Source: an uncultured Clostridia bacterium
GTDB taxonomy: Bacteria; Bacillota; Clostridia; Oscillospirales; Ruminococcaceae
Length of the DNA stretch: 9,293 nt
Reading direction: 5' to 3'
Assembly: GCA_946533615.1 (NCBI GenBank)
Contig: CAMNBY010000328.1
Location: forward strand, 1-9,293
Shown: positions 6,371 to 9,293 of the stretch, piece after piece
Layout: each line of letters starts with the position of its first letter
Position numbering within the stretch: the first letter of the stretch is position 1
Position numbers and translations under genes: made by a program
The notes under the pieces: model-generated
Database searches by the model: none
Seen by the model: only the letters and a program-made list of their open reading frames with translations
Told to the model about the DNA's origin: nothing

Positions 6371-8248
6371 ATGGATCTGACAGAAAGCTACGACGTTGTT
6401 GTCGTCGGGGCGGGACACGCGGGCTGCGAGGCGGCGCTTGCTGCCGCAAGGCTCGGCATGAGGACGGCGATCTTCACCATAACCCTCGACGGCATCGCGA
6501 ATATGCCCTGCAACCCCTCTATCGGCGGCACCGCCAAGGGTCATCTCGTCCGCGAGATAGACGCCCTCGGCGGCGAGATGGGCAAGGCCGCGGACGCGAC
6601 CTTCCTCCAGAGCAGAATGCTCAACAGGGGCAAGGGTCCTGCTGTCCACAGTCTCCGCGTGCAGGCCGACCGCGTGCGTTACCACGTCTACATGAAGCAG
6701 GCGCTGGAGAAGTGCGATAATCTTCGGATAAAACAGGACGAGATCACCGAGCTGCTCTGTGACGGGAGCGGCAGGCTCTGCGGAGTAAAGACTCGCCTTG
6801 GCACCTGCTACGGCGCAAAGGCAGTCATAATCGCAAGCGGCACTTATCTTAACGGGCGTATCCACGTTGGCTCTGTGAGCTACGAGAGCGGCCCCGACAG
6901 CGTGCTGCCTGCAAAATTCCTCTCGGATTCGCTGAGGGCGCTGGGCGTCGAGCTCAGGCGCTTCAAGACGGGAACTCCTGCAAGAGTCCACCGCCGCTCG
7001 ATAAACTTTGATGTCCTTGAAAGGCAGGACGGCGACGAGGAGATCACGCCGTTTTCATTTGACAACAAGCAGGAGCTCAGGAACCGGGTGTCCTGCTATG
7101 TTGCCTATACGAACGCCGAGACACACAAGGTCATACTTGACAACATCCATCTCTCGCCCATGTATTCCGGGCAGATCGAAGGCGTCGGCCCGAGATACTG
7201 TCCGTCAATAGAGGACAAGATCAAGCGCTTCTCGGACAAGCCGAGGCACCAGCTCTTTATTGAGCCTATGGGTCTTGACACGGACGAGTATTACTTGCAG
7301 GGAATGTCCTCGTCGCTGCCCGAGTGGGTGCAGCTCAAATTCCTGAGGACGATCAAGGGGCTCGAAAACGTTGAGATAATGCGCAACGCCTACGCCATCG
7401 AGTACGACTGCTGCGACCCGACACAGCTGCTGGCGACCCTCGAATTCAAGGACATCGAGGGCCTCTACGGGGCGGGACAGTTCAACGGCACCTCGGGCTA
7501 CGAGGAGGCCGCCGCTCAGGGACTCATAGCAGGCATAAACGCAGCGCTGAAGATCAGAGGCGAAGAGCCGCTGGTGCTCGACCGCGCTTCAAGCTACATC
7601 GGCACGCTCATCGACGACCTTGTTACAAAGGGCTGTTCCGATCCCTACAGAATGATGACCTCGCGGAGCGAGTACAGGCTGCTGCTGCGTCAGGATAACG
7701 CCGACCGCCGCCTCACGCCCTTCGGCCACAGGATAGGCCTCATCAGCGACGAAAGATATGAGGCGCTGCTCGAAAAGGAACGCCTTATCGGGCAGGAGCT
7801 CGAACGCATCAGGCGCGTGAACCTTGCGCCCTCCCGCGAGCTCAACGCCTATCTGACAGAGCTCGGAACAGAGGCGCTTTCCACAGGCATCAAGCTCTCA
7901 CAGCTTTTGAAACGTCCTCAGGTGACCTATGACGGGCTTGCGCCCTTTGACCCCGAGCGCCCGCAGCTCAGCCGCGAGGTCAGGGAGCAGGTCGAGCTCG
8001 AGGTCAAGTACGAGGGCTACATAAAGATACAGTTGGAGCAGGTCGAAGCTATGCGAAAGCTGGAGACCAAGGCTCTGCCGGCAGACACGGATTATTCCCA
8101 AATTCGCGGGCTGCGGCTCGAGGCCGCCGAAAAGCTCGGCAAGGTGCGGCCGCTGTCGGTCGGTCAGGCAAGCAGGATCTCGGGCGTGAACCCCGCAGAT
8201 GTGAACGTGCTGCTGATCTGGCTGGCGGCACAGAAACGAAAGGACTGA
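6371..8248 (+). CDS. mnmG: tRNA uridine-34 carboxymethylaminomethyl-modification enzyme MnmG
   Basis: A 625-residue FAD enzyme that, with the GTPase MnmE, uses methylene-tetrahydrofolate to install the cmnm5 (or nm5) group on U34 of certain tRNAs, tuning wobble decoding in the cytoplasm. The N-terminal FAD-binding GAGHAG is at 13-18, followed by CNPSIGGTAKGHLVREIDAL with Cys47, FKTGTPARVH, and PMYSGQIEGVGPRYCPSIED with Cys277. Both Cys positions match those of the Escherichia coli enzyme. The C-terminal MTSRSEYRLLLRQDNADRRL and GVNPADVNVLLIWL blocks are complete; length is normal (E. coli 629). I chose ATG 6371 because the YDVVVVGAGHAGCEAA opening then sits as in the family; GTG 6344 and ATG 6350 lie inside the lipoprotein gene. 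The start has no strong Shine-Dalgarno, and a 4-base gap to the preceding stop suggests translational coupling. Confidence 0.97.
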   Translation: MDLTESYDVVVVGAGHAGCEAALAAARLGMRTAIFTITLDGIANMPCNPSIGGTAKGHLVREIDALGGEMGKAADATFLQSRMLNRGKGPAVHSLRVQADRVRYHVYMKQALEKCDNLRIKQDEITELLCDGSGRLCGVKTRLGTCYGAKAVIIASGTYLNGRIHVGSVSYESGPDSVLPAKFLSDSLRALGVELRRFKTGTPARVHRRSINFDVLERQDGDEEITPFSFDNKQELRNRVSCYVAYTNAETHKVILDNIHLSPMYSGQIEGVGPRYCPSIEDKIKRFSDKPRHQLFIEPMGLDTDEYYLQGMSSSLPEWVQLKFLRTIKGLENVEIMRNAYAIEYDCCDPTQLLATLEFKDIEGLYGAGQFNGTSGYEEAAAQGLIAGINAALKIRGEEPLVLDRASSYIGTLIDDLVTKGCSDPYRMMTSRSEYRLLLRQDNADRRLTPFGHRIGLISDERYEALLEKERLIGQELERIRRVNLAPSRELNAYLTELGTEALSTGIKLSQLLKRPQVTYDGLAPFDPERPQLSREVREQVELEVKYEGYIKIQLEQVEAMRKLETKALPADTDYSQIRGLRLEAAEKLGKVRPLSVGQASRISGVNPADVNVLLIWLAAQKRKD

Positions 8249-8254
8249 GGCTGA

Positions 8255-8923
8255 ATGTTTATCCCCGAATACGAAGCCGTCAGCAAGCTCTTCGAGGGCG
8301 GCGGCATCGGCCTTTCGCAGAAGCAGTACGAGGCGCTGGATAAGTACGCAAAGCTGCTGGTGGAGTGGAACAGCAAAATGAACCTCACGGCCATCACCGA
8401 CCCCGAGGGCATTGCAGTGAAGCATTTCTTTGACAGCGTCTACCCCTTTGCGGCCTTCGAGAAAGCAAAGCTGCCGCAGGGAGCGCGGCTCATCGACGTC
8501 GGCACGGGCGCGGGATTTCCGTCCTGTCCGCTGAAGCTCTTCAGACCCGATATCGAGCTTACGCTGCTGGACAGCCTGAACAAGCGCATACGTTTTCTTT
8601 CCGAGCTTTCGGAGCAGTTGGAGCTCGGCGCCGAGTGTATCCACGGCCGTGCAGAGGAGCTCAACCGCAAGGAAGGCTTCAAGGGAGGATACGACGCCGC
8701 CACAGCCCGTGCAGTTGCAAATCTTGAAAAGCTCTGCGGCTACTGTCTGCCATTTGTGAAGAGCGGAGGAGTCTTTGTGGCTCTCAAAGGCTCGGGCGGC
8801 AGGGAGGAGCTTGCCGCTGCGGACAAGGCAATAAAAAAGCACGGCGGCGAGGTCGCACTCTGCGAGGAATACGCCCTGCCAAACGGCGACGGCAGATGCC
8901 TGATAGTGATAAGAAAGAAATAA
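8255..8923 (+). CDS. rsmG: 16S rRNA (guanine-N7)-methyltransferase RsmG
   Basis: A 222-residue SAM-dependent methyltransferase that adds the N7-methyl group to G527 (E. coli numbering) of 16S rRNA in the 30S subunit; loss is known to give low-level streptomycin resistance in several bacteria. Family motifs are evident: LLVEWNSKMNLTAI (34-47), KHFFDSV (56-62), the SAM-binding loop LIDVGTGAGFPS (79-90), and LTLLDSLNKRIRFLSEL (102-118), then ARAVANLEKL. The family usually has PGIPL after the SAM loop; here it is PSCPL, a small variation unlikely to abolish function. Start: ATG 8255, with AAAGGA (8239-8244) and GAGG (8247-8250) upstream. Only 6 bases separate it from the mnmG stop, the conserved gidA-gidB order. 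A strong intrinsic terminator follows. Confidence 0.96.
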   Translation: MFIPEYEAVSKLFEGGGIGLSQKQYEALDKYAKLLVEWNSKMNLTAITDPEGIAVKHFFDSVYPFAAFEKAKLPQGARLIDVGTGAGFPSCPLKLFRPDIELTLLDSLNKRIRFLSELSEQLELGAECIHGRAEELNRKEGFKGGYDAATARAVANLEKLCGYCLPFVKSGGVFVALKGSGGREELAAADKAIKKHGGEVALCEEYALPNGDGRCLIVIRKK

Positions 8924-8934
8924 GCTTTTACCCG

Positions 8935-8969
8935 GACACTTCTGCCGTAACACGGCGGAAGTGTCTTTT
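8935..8969 (+). terminator. Intrinsic terminator after rsmG
   Basis: A 14-bp stem (8935-8948 with 8952-8965, one G-T wobble) around an AAC loop is followed directly by TTTT (8966-8969). It begins 11 bases after the rsmG stop and ends the operon in the + direction. There is no matching T-run on the other strand, so it is unidirectional. Confidence 0.9.
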
Positions 8970-8971
8970 GC

Positions 8972-9007
8972 GTGAAATAGTGAAAAGTGAAGAGTGAATA
9001 GTGAATA
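8972..9007. repeat. Tandem GTGAAxA heptad repeat
   Basis: Five copies of a GTGAA-led heptamer (GTGAAAT plus one A, GTGAAAA, GTGAAGA, GTGAATA, GTGAATA) run from 8972 to 9007. They are AT-rich and lie immediately after the rsmG terminator, with no coding frame. From general experience, similar GTGAATA-type arrays are scattered between genes in Clostridia; I cannot verify copies elsewhere in this genome. Confidence 0.8.
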
Positions 9008-9016
9008 GATAAAGGT

Positions 9017-9031
9017 ATCGCCTGCGGCGAT
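9017..9031. repeat. Short perfect palindrome with GCCGCAGGCG core
   Basis: ATCGCC (9017-9022) pairs perfectly with GGCGAT (9026-9031) around a TGC loop. Read on the - strand it contains GCCGCAGGCG, the same core as the hairpin at 9266-9285, which suggests one repeat family in opposite orientations. No T-run follows on the + strand (TGATTTTAA), so terminator function is doubtful. Confidence 0.55.
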
Positions 9032-9107
9032 GATTTTAATGTCGTCCGCTTGCATGTGAGATCGTTCGGCTTTATCCTCTGCCTCGACCTATCTGCGAGC
9101 CACCGTA

Positions 9108-9242
9108 TCGCGAGGGAGTCCCGGCACATTTCGCTGTTGTGAACGAGCTTGCGAGTGATCTCGCGGATTAAAAAAACGTGTCGCGAGGACTACCCGGCAC
9201 ATCACACAGTTGTGAGGCGGCTTGCCGCCGTTCTCGCGGATT
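9108..9242. repeat. Two tandem copies of a structured element, period 73 bp
   Basis: Copies at 9108-9169 and 9181-9242 align without gaps over 62 bases (45 of 62 identical by my count). Each starts TCGCGAGG, contains CCGGCACAT, a GTTGTGA block and a central CTTG, and ends CTCGCGGATT. In each, CGCGAG pairs with CTCGCG as an outer 6-bp stem. An inner stem caps the CTTG loop: GGCGG/CCGCC in the second copy, ACGAG/CGAGT in the first. Several of its positions changed on both sides at once, which keeps pairing. A smaller stem (CAC/GTG, or CGC/GTG in the first copy) lies between. The region 9032-9107 before it shows nothing I can name. The element probably belongs to an interspersed repeat family; coding is unlikely. 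Confidence 0.7.
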
Positions 9243-9265
9243 CGGCCGTGCGCCGTCAGCACCCG

Positions 9266-9285
9266 TCAAGCCGCAGGCGGCTTGA
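9266..9285. repeat. Strong 8-bp hairpin near the right edge
   Basis: TCAAGCCG (9266-9273) pairs perfectly with CGGCTTGA (9278-9285) around CAGG. It can extend by three C-G pairs (9262-9264 with 9286-9288) past one bulged G. It is followed by a G-run, not T, so it is not a + strand terminator. It may be the left part of a further repeat cut by the window end. Confidence 0.65.
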
Positions 9286-9293
9286 GGGGGCGG

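Noticed and set aside
7898..9055. A long - strand open frame spanning the rsmG region and its downstream repeats
   Set aside because: It runs antisense to mnmG and rsmG, which have full family motifs, and continues into the heptad repeat. Its protein shows no recognisable domain, so it is a shadow of GC-rich coding DNA.
9170..9187. A - strand terminator formed by the second 73-bp copy followed by seven T residues
   Set aside because: The outer stem is only 6 bp with a large branched interior and a 5-base gap before the T-run, and no converging gene is visible.

Overview
The window suggests a chromosomal piece of a GC-moderate, Gram-positive anaerobe, most likely a Ruminococcus-like member of the Oscillospiraceae. 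This is inferred from the gene set: a secreted protein built from YTGK/DYTVSYSNN-type repeats, an MBOAT plus DHHW surface O-acylation pair, a Thr-rich lipoprotein, and good AGGAG-type ribosome binding sites. I could not run a database search, so the taxon is an inference.

Every well-supported gene is on the + strand. Positions 1-189 hold no convincing gene, but they do hold a compact palindromic element that can fold as a three-way junction (67-131). Then come a solitary CheW-domain protein (190-687); a secreted Ig-like-repeat protein with a C-terminal transglutaminase-like domain (856-2562); an AlgI-like MBOAT membrane acyltransferase (2654-4060); its DHHW/AlgX-like SGNH partner (4076-5545); a lipoprotein with a Thr/Glu/Lys stalk (5599-6366); and the housekeeping pair mnmG (6371-8248) and rsmG (8255-8923), closed by a strong intrinsic terminator (8935-8969).

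The genes fall into three functional blocks. CheW would be a coupling protein for a chemosensory or other receptor-kinase array. The next four genes act at the cell surface: the MBOAT would pass an acyl (probably acetyl) group across the membrane and the DHHW protein would place it on an extracellular polymer. The transglutaminase-like protein and the lipoprotein are displayed outside the cell. mnmG and rsmG modify tRNA wobble uridine and 16S rRNA. They are tightly spaced behind the lipoprotein and probably share a transcript with it.

The last 370 bases contain no gene. They are a mosaic of repeats: tandem heptads (8972-9007), a small palindrome (9017-9031), two 73-bp-period copies of a structured element whose inner stem shows compensatory changes (9108-9242), and a strong hairpin (9266-9285) sharing a 10-base core with the small palindrome. 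This tail and the element at 67-131 are the parts least explained by known gene families.
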